Source of the DNA: an uncultured Clostridia bacterium
GTDB taxonomy: Bacteria > Bacillota_I > Bacilli_A > RF39 > UBA660
Direction: 5' to 3'
Length of the DNA stretch: 5,930 bases
Assembly: GCA_948433815.1 (NCBI GenBank)
Contig: CAOJDZ010000050.1
Location: forward strand, 1 to 5,930
The position numbers and the translations under genes were made by a program. The notes beneath the pieces were generated by a model. It was not told where the DNA came from. It did no database searches and saw only the letters and a list, made by a program, of their open reading frames with translations. How positions within the stretch are numbered: the stretch's first letter is position 1; every line of letters starts with the position of its first letter. This document shows, in pieces, positions 1 through 4,493 of this stretch.

Positions 1-34
1 CTCTTTCATTTCTTATTAGATTAATATCTATCAT
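1..34 (-). CDS. serS: Seryl-tRNA synthetase, N-terminal fragment (gene runs off the left edge)
   Basis: Only the first 11 codons are inside the window and read MIDINLIRNER. This is the characteristic start of bacterial seryl-tRNA synthetases (family pattern M-L/I-D-I-K/N-x-I-R-x-N/E), the cytosolic enzyme that charges tRNA-Ser with serine. The start at 32-34 is chosen because AAAGGA (minus strand) sits 8 bases upstream. An in-frame ATG at 41-43 overlaps that SD and cannot use it. The identification is strengthened independently by the T-box leader directly upstream, whose specifier codon is UCU for serine. Eleven residues alone would be weak evidence; together with the T-box the call is good. 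Domain content and catalytic residues lie outside the window. Confidence 0.85.
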   Translation of the reverse strand, partial: MIDINLIRNER

Positions 35-59
35 TTTGTTCATCCTTTCTTTAAAAAGC

Positions 60-116
60 AAAAAAGACTTTTTATAGGAGCATTTATGTATGCGGTGCCA
101 TCCTAAAAGAAGTCTT
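60..116 (-). terminator. T-box terminator-like hairpin enclosing the antiterminator
   Basis: On the minus strand AAGACTTCTTTTAGGA (101-116) pairs with TCCTATAAAAAGTCTT (64-79) at 14 of 16 positions and runs straight into TTTT (60-63), giving U6 with the last stem bases. It looks like an intrinsic terminator. Oddly, the T-box antiterminator is the top of this same stem rather than a competing partner. Because the upstream methyltransferase-like gene has no terminator of its own, this hairpin may also end that transcript. Confidence 0.65.
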
Positions 117-255
117 AATTTTTTATAACGGTATTACCGGGAATGTTTGCATTCCACTAAGAAGAGAGATTCATTAAATTTCTTTATTAGTTTTCACCAA
201 CCACTAATTCTCTTAAAAAGAATATTTAATTACTAATTCTTCCATCTTTGCTTTC
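60..255 (-). promoter_or_regulatory. T-box leader, serine-specific (UCU specifier), controlling serS
   Basis: This is an untranslated leader that senses uncharged tRNA-Ser. Reading the minus strand, the Stem I base pairs GGAAGA with UCUUCU. The loop-E/S-turn AGUA is at 231-234 and faces the specifier loop GAA-UCU-C, with the UCU specifier at 167-169. The helix above is AUUAAA/UUUAAU. The conserved distal loop GGUUGGUG is at 195-202. A GGAATG/CATTCC hairpin lies at 140-155. The T-box proper, AGGATGGCACCGC, is at 92-104. Its antiterminator folds cleanly: TAGGA (101-105), bulge TGGCACC (94-100), GCAT (90-93), loop, ATGC (80-83), TCCTA (75-79). The 3' end of tRNA-Ser would pair with the TGGC part of the bulge. 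A serine codon in the loop matches the downstream serS start. The exact ON/OFF mechanism is uncertain; see the terminator entry. Confidence 0.93.
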
Positions 256-262
256 TATTTAT

Positions 263-291
263 ATTATATATTATTATAATTTTTTATTCAA
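263..291 (-). promoter_or_regulatory. Promoter of the serS T-box transcript
   Basis: On the minus strand TTGAAT (286-291) is followed by a 17-base spacer and TATAAT (263-268). Transcription would start near 255-256, just ahead of T-box Stem I. The -35 box begins only five bases beyond the stop codon of the upstream gene, so serS has its own start site although it follows that gene closely. Confidence 0.8.
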
Positions 292-295
292 CTAT

Positions 296-979
296 TTATC
301 TATTTCTGTATGTTTTTATGAGTACTGGACTTTCAGTGTATTCTCCAAGTGAATCCATAATTTCAAGTTTTGCTCCTTCATCTAGAGTACTTTTTGCTTG
401 AAATAAAAGGAATTCATGCCATTCTTTTGCAATTTTCTTTGATGCTTGGAAATTAGGAACTGGATATGGTGGACAATTACATAAGACTATTAGAAATGGT
501 TTTTTATATCTATTACATCTTTCTATAATTAAAGAAGTAATATCACAAGGCATAACAGACACTACCAAGTCATAAGGATTTAGACTTTGTTTATCAAATT
601 CTTCTTTATGAAGTTTTATATGACCTAAACTTGCGACAGCTAGACGTGGGTCGTATGTAGTAATAGACCCTCCTTGTAATCTAGTTTGTTCTTCATCAAT
701 TTTTTTAGCTAGTGCTGGGTAGTAACCTCCACCGATTTCCAAAATGTCACTTTTTAAATCAAAAATGTGTTTTATTAAACCTAAAACCGCAAGATAAAAA
801 TCTTTATCTGGTCTAAGAAGATTTAATGCACTCATTACTTGCATTACTATATCTGGTCCAGTTTGGCTAGCAACAAACCCTCCTATATTTTGCATTATAA
901 AATTCATATGCTCTCTTTTATAGTATTTTCCATATACTTCAAAATATTGACATAATTTAAAATATAATTCTCTTGTCAT
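296..979 (-). CDS. SAM-methyltransferase-like protein of unknown substrate
   Basis: This is a 227-residue soluble protein with no signal peptide or membrane segment. The middle resembles a Rossmann-fold class I methyltransferase. A glycine-rich loop ILEIGGGYYPALA at residues 79-91 fits the SAM-binding motif I. It is followed by an acidic residue at the end of a likely second strand (TTYDPR, D110) and a hydrophobic strand YDLVVSVMPCD (136-146) in the motif IV position. The first 70 residues are helical and unassigned. I do not recognise the substrate, and the Cys-containing PCD and CNCPPYP (167-173) stretches give no known signature. The start is set at 979: AGAGGGG lies 7 bases upstream, and the promoter at 1007-1035 would begin transcription near 1000, excluding an in-frame ATG at 1036. 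The gene follows the HD-GYP gene by 60 bases and may also be read from it. No hairpin terminator follows before the serS promoter. Confidence 0.75.
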   Translation of the reverse strand: MTRELYFKLCQYFEVYGKYYKREHMNFIMQNIGGFVASQTGPDIVMQVMSALNLLRPDKDFYLAVLGLIKHIFDLKSDILEIGGGYYPALAKKIDEEQTRLQGGSITTYDPRLAVASLGHIKLHKEEFDKQSLNPYDLVVSVMPCDITSLIIERCNRYKKPFLIVLCNCPPYPVPNFQASKKIAKEWHEFLLFQAKSTLDEGAKLEIMDSLGEYTESPVLIKTYRNR

Positions 980-1006
980 AATAAAACCCCTCTCTTCTGG
1001 GGATTT

Positions 1007-1035
1007 ATTATAACACAAGTACATTACTTTGTACA
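1007..1035 (-). promoter_or_regulatory. Extended -10 promoter of the methyltransferase-like gene
   Basis: On the minus strand TGTACA (1030-1035, four of six consensus bases) is 17 bases from TATAAT (1007-1012). The -10 is preceded by TGT, giving the extended TGnTATAAT form. The predicted start near 1000 leaves a leader of about 20 bases. That leader carries CCCC (999-1002) and GGGG (987-990), which could pair across the SD. Confidence 0.6.
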
Positions 1036-1039
1036 TACT

Positions 1040-1855
1040 TTATTTATTATATTTAGTAGAAAGTAGTTTGTATCCATGGAAACTCACGAATTTTCTTACT
1101 AATTCTTCATCATAAAGTTTACCTTTTCCACCATTTTTTACATCTAATGAACAGCGCACTAGTTCTTCTAATGTCGCTTTTAGTGTTTTTTGCTTTTTGT
1201 AAACACGAGTAGAAAGCATAGCATCGTAAGAGTCAGCAATACCTAGGATTTTAGCACCTAAATTAGGAACTATTCCCTTAGGGTAACCACTTTTATCGCA
1301 TCTTTCATGGTGTTCAATTATTATTTCTAGTGTTTCATCATCTAAAAAATCATCTAATATATGTCTTGCATTTTCACTATGAGTTTTCATTATTTCAAAT
1401 TCTTTATCAGTTAATTTTCCTGGTTTACTTATTATTTTTTTAGGCACTTCTATTTTTCCTATGTCATGTAATATTGAAGCTATATAAATTTTTTTAATAT
1501 CTTCTTTAGGAAGACCTATTAATTTACATAATTCATATGCATGTCTACCTACTCTTAAAGTGTGACCTAAAGACCCTTCTTCTAAAGTTTCAATTTCTTT
1601 ATTTAGTTTTAAGTATTCACTTAATGATTTTACTTTTTTACCTAAAGACGCATATTTAGACTCGTCATAATATTCAAAGTCTTCTATATTAATTACTGGG
1701 ATTTCCAAAATATAATAAAGATGTTCTAAATCTTTAGTTAGTGGTTCACCTATAATTAAAGGACAACATAAGTTATATATATTATCTTCTATATTTATAC
1801 AATTTTCTGGTAATTTTTTTATTCTTTCTTCATCTACTTTGTAATATCCTAGCAT
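1040..1855 (-). CDS. HD-GYP domain protein, probable cyclic-di-GMP phosphodiesterase
   Basis: This is a 271-residue cytosolic protein. The C-terminal two thirds is an HD-GYP domain: H98 (GHTLRVG), the HD pair with lysine HDIGK (130-134), H159 (KTHSENA), HHE at 182-184, GYP at 190-192, and D208/D211 in IADSYDAM. All expected metal ligands are present. Family members hydrolyse cyclic-di-GMP (some also cGAMP-type dinucleotides). The usual HHExxDGxGYP reads HHERCDKSGYP here, with Lys in place of the first Gly. Residues 1-95 match no sensor domain I know; they include a CC pair at 30-31 and end in an acidic, helical linker. There are no membrane segments. The start has a strong SD (AAGGATGGAG) and a consensus promoter. 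The gene is divergent from cysK and 60 bases upstream of the methyltransferase-like gene, with no terminator between the two, so co-transcription is likely. Confidence 0.92.
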   Translation of the reverse strand: MLGYYKVDEERIKKLPENCINIEDNIYNLCCPLIIGEPLTKDLEHLYYILEIPVINIEDFEYYDESKYASLGKKVKSLSEYLKLNKEIETLEEGSLGHTLRVGRHAYELCKLIGLPKEDIKKIYIASILHDIGKIEVPKKIISKPGKLTDKEFEIMKTHSENARHILDDFLDDETLEIIIEHHERCDKSGYPKGIVPNLGAKILGIADSYDAMLSTRVYKKQKTLKATLEELVRCSLDVKNGGKGKLYDEELVRKFVSFHGYKLLSTKYNK

Positions 1856-1883
1856 TTTTACTCCATCCTTCTAATTCACTTTG

Positions 1884-1912
1884 ATTATACAATAAGTTTG
1901 TTTGGTAATCAA
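1884..1912 (-). promoter_or_regulatory. Promoter of the HD-GYP gene
   Basis: On the minus strand TTGATT (1907-1912), a 17-base spacer and TATAAT (1884-1889) make a near-consensus sigma-A-type promoter. The start would be near 1876-1877, giving a leader of about 20 bases containing the SD AAGGATGGAG. Confidence 0.8.
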
Positions 1913-1956
1913 TATGGTTATTTTTGTTAAATACTAAATTAAGTAAAATATTTTTT

Positions 1957-1988
1957 AAGAAATTAGTTTTAAACAAATTTAATTTCTT
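1957..1988. repeat. Perfect 9-bp inverted repeat upstream of cysK (candidate operator or hairpin)
   Basis: AAGAAATTA (1957-1965) and TAATTTCTT (1980-1988) are exact reverse complements separated by 14 bases; a short inner TTT/AAA pairing is also possible. It ends 14 bases before the cysK ATG. No U-tract follows on either strand, so it is not an intrinsic terminator. It covers the place where a cysK -35 box would lie, which fits an operator, but the protein that would bind it is unknown. AT-rich DNA yields some such repeats by chance. Confidence 0.5.
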
Positions 1989-1997
1989 GCATATCAT
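1968..1997 (+). promoter_or_regulatory. Weak candidate promoter of cysK (possibly leaderless transcript)
   Basis: TATCAT (1992-1997, five of six consensus bases) has TTTAAA (1968-1973, four of six) 18 bases upstream. Transcription would then begin at about the cysK ATG itself. This matches the absence of any purine-rich SD in the 20 bases before the start. The -35 is poor and the call is tentative. Confidence 0.3.
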
Positions 1998-2002
1998 AAT
2001 AT

Positions 2003-2947
2003 ATGAAGAAAAATAGTTTAGTTGGTAGTACTCCTTTAATAAAGATTAATTATTTATATGAGGGAGAAAAAAGATATTTATATGCTAAGTTAGAGTATTA
2101 TAATTTAACAGGTAGTATTAAGGATAGGCTTATCTATTATGTTATGGAAAATGCCAATTTAAAGGAAAACGTTCCTTTAGTTGAAGCAACAAGTGGTAAT
2201 ACAGGTATAAGTTTAGCAGCATATGGGGCTAGATATAATCATCCAGTTTATATTTTTATGCCTGATTTTGTTAGTAAGGAAAGAATAGAATTATTAGAGT
2301 TGTTTGGTGCTAATGTTACTTTAGTTTCTAGAGAAGATGGCGGATTTAAGGAATGTGTTAGACGAGCTCAAGAGTTTGCGGTTAAGAATAATGGTTTTTT
2401 ATTTAATCAATTTAGTAATATAGAAAATTTAAATTGTCATTATAATACTACAGGCTTAGAAATAGTTAATTCACTCAATAAAGTAGATAAATTTGTAAGT
2501 GGTATTGGTACAGGTGGGACTTTACTTGGAACTGGTAAAAGATTAAAAGAAGTTTTTGGTACAAAGATAATAGCACTTGAACCTAAAGAGTTACCGATTT
2601 TAACAGATCCAAATTCAAATGGGAATCATAAAATAGATGGTATTGGAGATGATTTTATTCCTGATATTGTGGACTTAGAAAAAATAGATCAAATTATAAA
2701 AGTAAGTGATGAAGACGCTATAAACATGGCACTTAAATTAAGTAAAGAATTAGGTTTAGGAGTTGGTGTTAGTAGCGGGACTAATTTTATAGGTAGCGTG
2801 CTTGCAACTCAAAGTGGCGATGAAGTTTTAACTGTATTTCCTGATGATAATAAAAAGTATTTAAGTACTTTTAAAGAAAATATAAATATTAAAGAAGATT
2901 TTATTTCAAAAAAAATAAAGTTAATTGACTTTGAATTAGTCTATTAA
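2003..2947 (+). CDS. cysK: Cysteine synthase (O-acetylserine sulfhydrylase), PLP-dependent
   Basis: This 314-residue cytosolic enzyme of fold-type II PLP family is expected to make cysteine from O-acetylserine and sulfide. The N-terminal GSTPLIKI (8-15) corresponds to the family GNTPLVxL. The PLP lysine is K40 in GSIKDR. The substrate loop is EATSGNTG (61-68). MPDFVSKERIELLELFGA (86-103) is the usual helix-strand element. NQF...HYNTTGLEI lies at 135-153. The phosphate-binding loop GTGGTLLGTG is at 169-178. HKIDGIG (209-215) stands where CysK has HKIQGIG. SSG (257-259) and TVFPDDNKKYLST (277-289) complete the active site. Length is normal for CysK. The reading frame has a stop two codons before the ATG, so the start is fixed, yet no SD is visible, unlike its neighbours. 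It is the only plus-strand gene here, with no sulfur-pathway partner beside it. CysM or a close beta-replacement enzyme cannot be fully excluded. Confidence 0.92.
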   Translation: MKKNSLVGSTPLIKINYLYEGEKRYLYAKLEYYNLTGSIKDRLIYYVMENANLKENVPLVEATSGNTGISLAAYGARYNHPVYIFMPDFVSKERIELLELFGANVTLVSREDGGFKECVRRAQEFAVKNNGFLFNQFSNIENLNCHYNTTGLEIVNSLNKVDKFVSGIGTGGTLLGTGKRLKEVFGTKIIALEPKELPILTDPNSNGNHKIDGIGDDFIPDIVDLEKIDQIIKVSDEDAINMALKLSKELGLGVGVSSGTNFIGSVLATQSGDEVLTVFPDDNKKYLSTFKENINIKEDFISKKIKLIDFELVY

Positions 2948-2954
2948 CTTTTTT
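2908..2954. terminator. Bidirectional terminator shared by cysK and the HD hydrolase gene
   Basis: AAAGTTAAT (2917-2925) pairs perfectly with ATTAACTTT (2943-2951), and GACT (2927-2930) with AGTC (2938-2941) inside, separated by one T/T mismatch; the loop is seven bases. On the plus strand it is followed by a T-run ending at 2954. On the minus strand it is followed by A then eight T (2908-2915). It therefore serves both converging genes. The hairpin lies almost entirely in the last codons of cysK and reaches almost to the stop codon of the opposing gene. Confidence 0.85.
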
Positions 2955-3498
2955 AATGTTTCATTAGAACTATATTAATTAATACTAGATAAGATAAGTT
3001 AGCAATATAAGAGAATTCATATCTTTGTACTTCCATTACTGATACTAAAAGGTCAGATAAACAAACTATCCATCCTTCTTTACTAGTTGGTTTGTTATCT
3101 TTTATTTTTGCTTTTTCTTTTCTATTAATAAAAGGAAAGATTTTCTTTAATAAAGCATGATGAAACATATGAGATTTTATAGCATTTTCTTCTATTTCGT
3201 TTATATTAAAATAAAATTTAGCATTATTGGCTGCGGTTAGTGGATGATTAAGGTATGAGTTTTCTTCTTTTTCTTTTCTAGTTCCAAAAAAGAAATCATG
3301 TAATAAAGCGGCTCTTGTTACACTCTTAATATCCGCGTGAAATATTTTTCCTAATATAAAACTACATTTTGAAACTCTTAATAAGTGCTCATATTTACTA
3401 CTTCCATGATGTATGTCTTTTTTTGTTTTTAAGAAGTGTTCATTATTTATAATATCTTTAATTATTTCATTATATTCTAATTTATATTCTTTTTTCAT
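2953..3498 (-). CDS. HD-domain phosphohydrolase-like protein
   Basis: This 181-residue soluble protein carries an HD-fold metal site: H38 (KYEHLLRVS), the HD pair H67-D68 in ALLHDFFFG, H85 (NHPLTAA), H110 (KSHMFHH) and a distal aspartate, D149 (CLSDLL). It matches a group of uncharacterised Bacillota HD proteins with the order R/KYxHxLRV, LLHDFF, HP, HMFP and a late D. The family hydrolyses phosphate esters or nucleotides, but no substrate can be named. It lacks the GYP signature, so it is not a cyclic-di-GMP enzyme of the type encoded at 1040-1855. The tail (about 163-178) is hydrophobic and leucine/isoleucine-rich, perhaps a buried last helix. The start is supported by AAAGGAG four bases upstream and a perfect promoter. 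The gene is monocistronic and converges on cysK with five bases between the stop codons. Confidence 0.85.
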   Translation of the reverse strand: MKKEYKLEYNEIIKDIINNEHFLKTKKDIHHGSSKYEHLLRVSKCSFILGKIFHADIKSVTRAALLHDFFFGTRKEKEENSYLNHPLTAANNAKFYFNINEIEENAIKSHMFHHALLKKIFPFINRKEKAKIKDNKPTSKEGWIVCLSDLLVSVMEVQRYEFSYIANLSYLVLINIVLMKH

Positions 3499-3529
3499 AT
3501 TTCTCCTTTGCTACATAAGCAACAATAAA

Positions 3530-3558
3530 ATTATAATAAAAATTATTAGTGTTGTCAA
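3530..3558 (-). promoter_or_regulatory. Perfect-consensus promoter of the HD hydrolase gene
   Basis: On the minus strand TTGACA (3553-3558), exactly 17 bases, then TATAAT (3530-3535). This is the strongest promoter match in the window. The start would be near 3523. The transcript would begin with a small hairpin, TTGCT (3518-3522) / AGCAA (3508-3512), whose 3' arm touches the SD at 3503-3509. Confidence 0.9.
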
Positions 3559-3618
3559 ATTTATAGAGTTTTTATGTAATGCTAATATATTTTATGCGAT
3601 ATGAAAAAATAATATAAG

Positions 3619-3650
3619 AAAAAACTGTTAGTTTGTTTTTCTAACAGTTT
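3619..3650 (-). terminator. Terminator of the PH-like/membrane-protein unit
   Basis: On the minus strand AAACTGTTAG (3641-3650) pairs perfectly with CTAACAGTTT (3622-3631) around a nine-base loop, running into T-rich sequence to 3619. The stem takes in the first two bases of the upstream gene's TAA stop (3649-3651). The plus strand also shows six T after the stem (3652-3657), although no plus-strand gene ends here. Confidence 0.88.
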
Positions 3651-3966
3651 ATTTTTTATCTGCTGTTCTATCTTTAATCCAGAATGGACCGAATTCAATA
3701 GCATTATAACTTGCACGTTTATATTCAATTACTTTATATCCTATACCAGAACACTCAGTTACGGTACCATCACTATATTCAGTAGTTTTATTATTAAACC
3801 AGCAGAATTTTGCTTCTTTATTGTTTTTAATATTTATAAAATCTAGAATTACTAATAGCATCCATGCTAGTAAAAGTACCCATAAAGCAATGTTTATTAT
3901 TTTAAATACTATACTTTTTTTCTTTGGTTTTCTTTCTTCAGTTACTACTTCTTTTTCTTCATTCAT
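3649..3966 (-). CDS. Small single-pass membrane protein with a conserved-looking extracytoplasmic tail
   Basis: This 105-residue protein of unknown function starts with a charged cytosolic segment of about 19 residues (KPKKK at 13-17). One transmembrane helix follows (about 20-43, tryptophan- and leucine-rich). The external tail of about 60 residues contains two cysteines, C55 and C72, which could form a disulfide. The tail has an ordered pattern, FCWF...YSDGTV.ECSGIGYKVIEY...EFGPFWIKDRT, that looks like a small folded domain rather than a linker. I have an impression of similar proteins in related Bacillota but cannot name a family. The positive-inside rule puts the N-terminus in the cytosol. 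Start 3966 is preferred over an in-frame ATG at 3999 because AAGGA lies 7 bases upstream. This start overlaps the end of the preceding gene by 8 bases, so translation of the two is probably coupled. Confidence 0.8.
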   Translation of the reverse strand: MNEEKEVVTEERKPKKKSIVFKIINIALWVLLLAWMLLVILDFINIKNNKEAKFCWFNNKTTEYSDGTVTECSGIGYKVIEYKRASYNAIEFGPFWIKDRTADKK

Positions 3967-4432
3967 TTTTATTTCCTTCTTTCTTAAAATCAAAGTCACT
4001 ATTTAATAGTTTCTTTCTTATTTCAGTTGGTATTTCTTGTCTACATATAACAGCAGACATGGCATTATATAAAAGTCTTATTTTGTATTTTTCTTTATCA
4101 TCTAAATTAGAGAATTTTAGAAGTAAAGGGTTCCCTGTTTCTAAAAGCAAGTATATTTGAATAGAACTCGAGTGAAATATTATTGAGTGTGCAGTTATAA
4201 CATGGTAAGGAATTGTTGTTATTTCTTTTCTAGCACCAAATGATGTTGAGTTATCAAATAATATTATTTTTTTGTCAGTAATTAGACCTATATCTTTTCC
4301 TATTTGGTAAAGCGCTAATGCTACTTCATCATTATATAAGTAATCTTTACCATAAGATGGGATATTCTTTAAATCTAAAGATTTAGTAAAGTTAAAGTCT
4401 TTAGTAACAGCTTTATATCTTATATATGCCAT
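3959..4432 (-). CDS. PH-like domain protein (bacterial bPH/YozB-type fold likely)
   Basis: This is a 157-residue soluble protein without signal or membrane segment. Residues about 33-130 read as a bacterial pleckstrin-homology-like domain. DEVALALYQIGKDIGLITDKK (35-55) leads into an IILFD strand. ARKEITTIPYHVIT (67-80) is the typical K-K/E-x-x-x-I-P-Y-x-x-I-T turn. LLLETGNPLLLKF (95-107) and a C-terminal helix (KYKIRLLYNAMSAVI) close the fold. Such domains bind ligands or partner proteins and are not enzymes; the function is unknown. The identification rests on motif order and is moderate. The first 30 and last 25 residues are outside the domain. The SD is AGGTGA, four bases before the ATG. 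The gene opens a two-gene unit with the overlapping membrane protein, suggesting the pair acts together at the membrane. It ends in TGA, evidence for the standard code. Confidence 0.75.
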   Translation of the reverse strand: MAYIRYKAVTKDFNFTKSLDLKNIPSYGKDYLYNDEVALALYQIGKDIGLITDKKIILFDNSTSFGARKEITTIPYHVITAHSIIFHSSSIQIYLLLETGNPLLLKFSNLDDKEKYKIRLLYNAMSAVICRQEIPTEIRKKLLNSDFDFKKEGNKNE

Positions 4433-4448
4433 AAAATCACCTATTAAA

Positions 4449-4476
4449 ATTATATCACAATTTAAAAAAGAGTAAA
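4449..4476 (-). promoter_or_regulatory. Extended -10 promoter of the PH-like/membrane-protein unit
   Basis: On the minus strand TATAAT (4449-4454) is preceded by TGA, forming TGnTATAAT. TTTACT (4471-4476, four of six) lies 16 bases upstream. The -35 region falls inside the terminator stem of the upstream gene. The start would be near 4442, within about 10 bases of the ATG at 4432, with the SD AGGTGA in between; the true start may be slightly further upstream. Confidence 0.6.
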
Positions 4477-4493
4477 ATAGTTTACTCTTTTCT
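4464..4493 (-). terminator. Terminator of the repeat surface-protein gene
   Basis: On the minus strand AAAGAGTAAA (4481-4490) pairs perfectly with TTTACTCTTT (4467-4476) around the four-base loop CTAT, followed by more T to 4464. Outer A-T and G-U pairs can extend it to 4493, directly after the stop codon. It shares bases with the next promoter's -35. Confidence 0.92.

Noticed and set aside
35..43. Alternative serS start at the ATG 41-43 (adds MNK)
   Set aside because: It overlaps the SD itself, while the ATG at 32-34 has an 8-base spacing and gives the usual SerRS N-terminus.
980..1036. Nineteen-codon N-terminal extension of the methyltransferase-like gene (start MYKVMYL at 1036)
   Set aside because: The ATG at 979 has a strong SD, and the predicted transcription start near 1000 would leave the upstream ATG out of the RNA.
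1021..1040. Hairpin AAGTA/TACTT as a terminator of the HD-GYP gene
   Set aside because: It has only five base pairs, a three-base loop and no U-tract, so read-through to the next gene is more likely.
3413..3604. Plus-strand open frame of 63 codons
   Set aside because: It is antisense to the HD hydrolase and its promoter, very rich in Ile/Phe/Ser as expected for a shadow frame, and has no SD.
3959..3961. Mycoplasma-type code (TGA as Trp)
   Set aside because: TGA ends the PH-like gene exactly where the next gene begins, and the Trp codons seen in the repeat protein are TGG.
3967..3999. Start of the small membrane protein at 3999 (MTLILRKKEIK)
   Set aside because: It would overlap the PH-like gene by 41 bases and lacks an SD; the ATG at 3966 has one at correct spacing.
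3821..4160. Two plus-strand open frames (3821-4006 and 3924-4160)
   Set aside because: Both are antisense shadows of the membrane-protein and PH-like genes, with low-complexity Phe/Ser/Leu composition and no SD or promoter.
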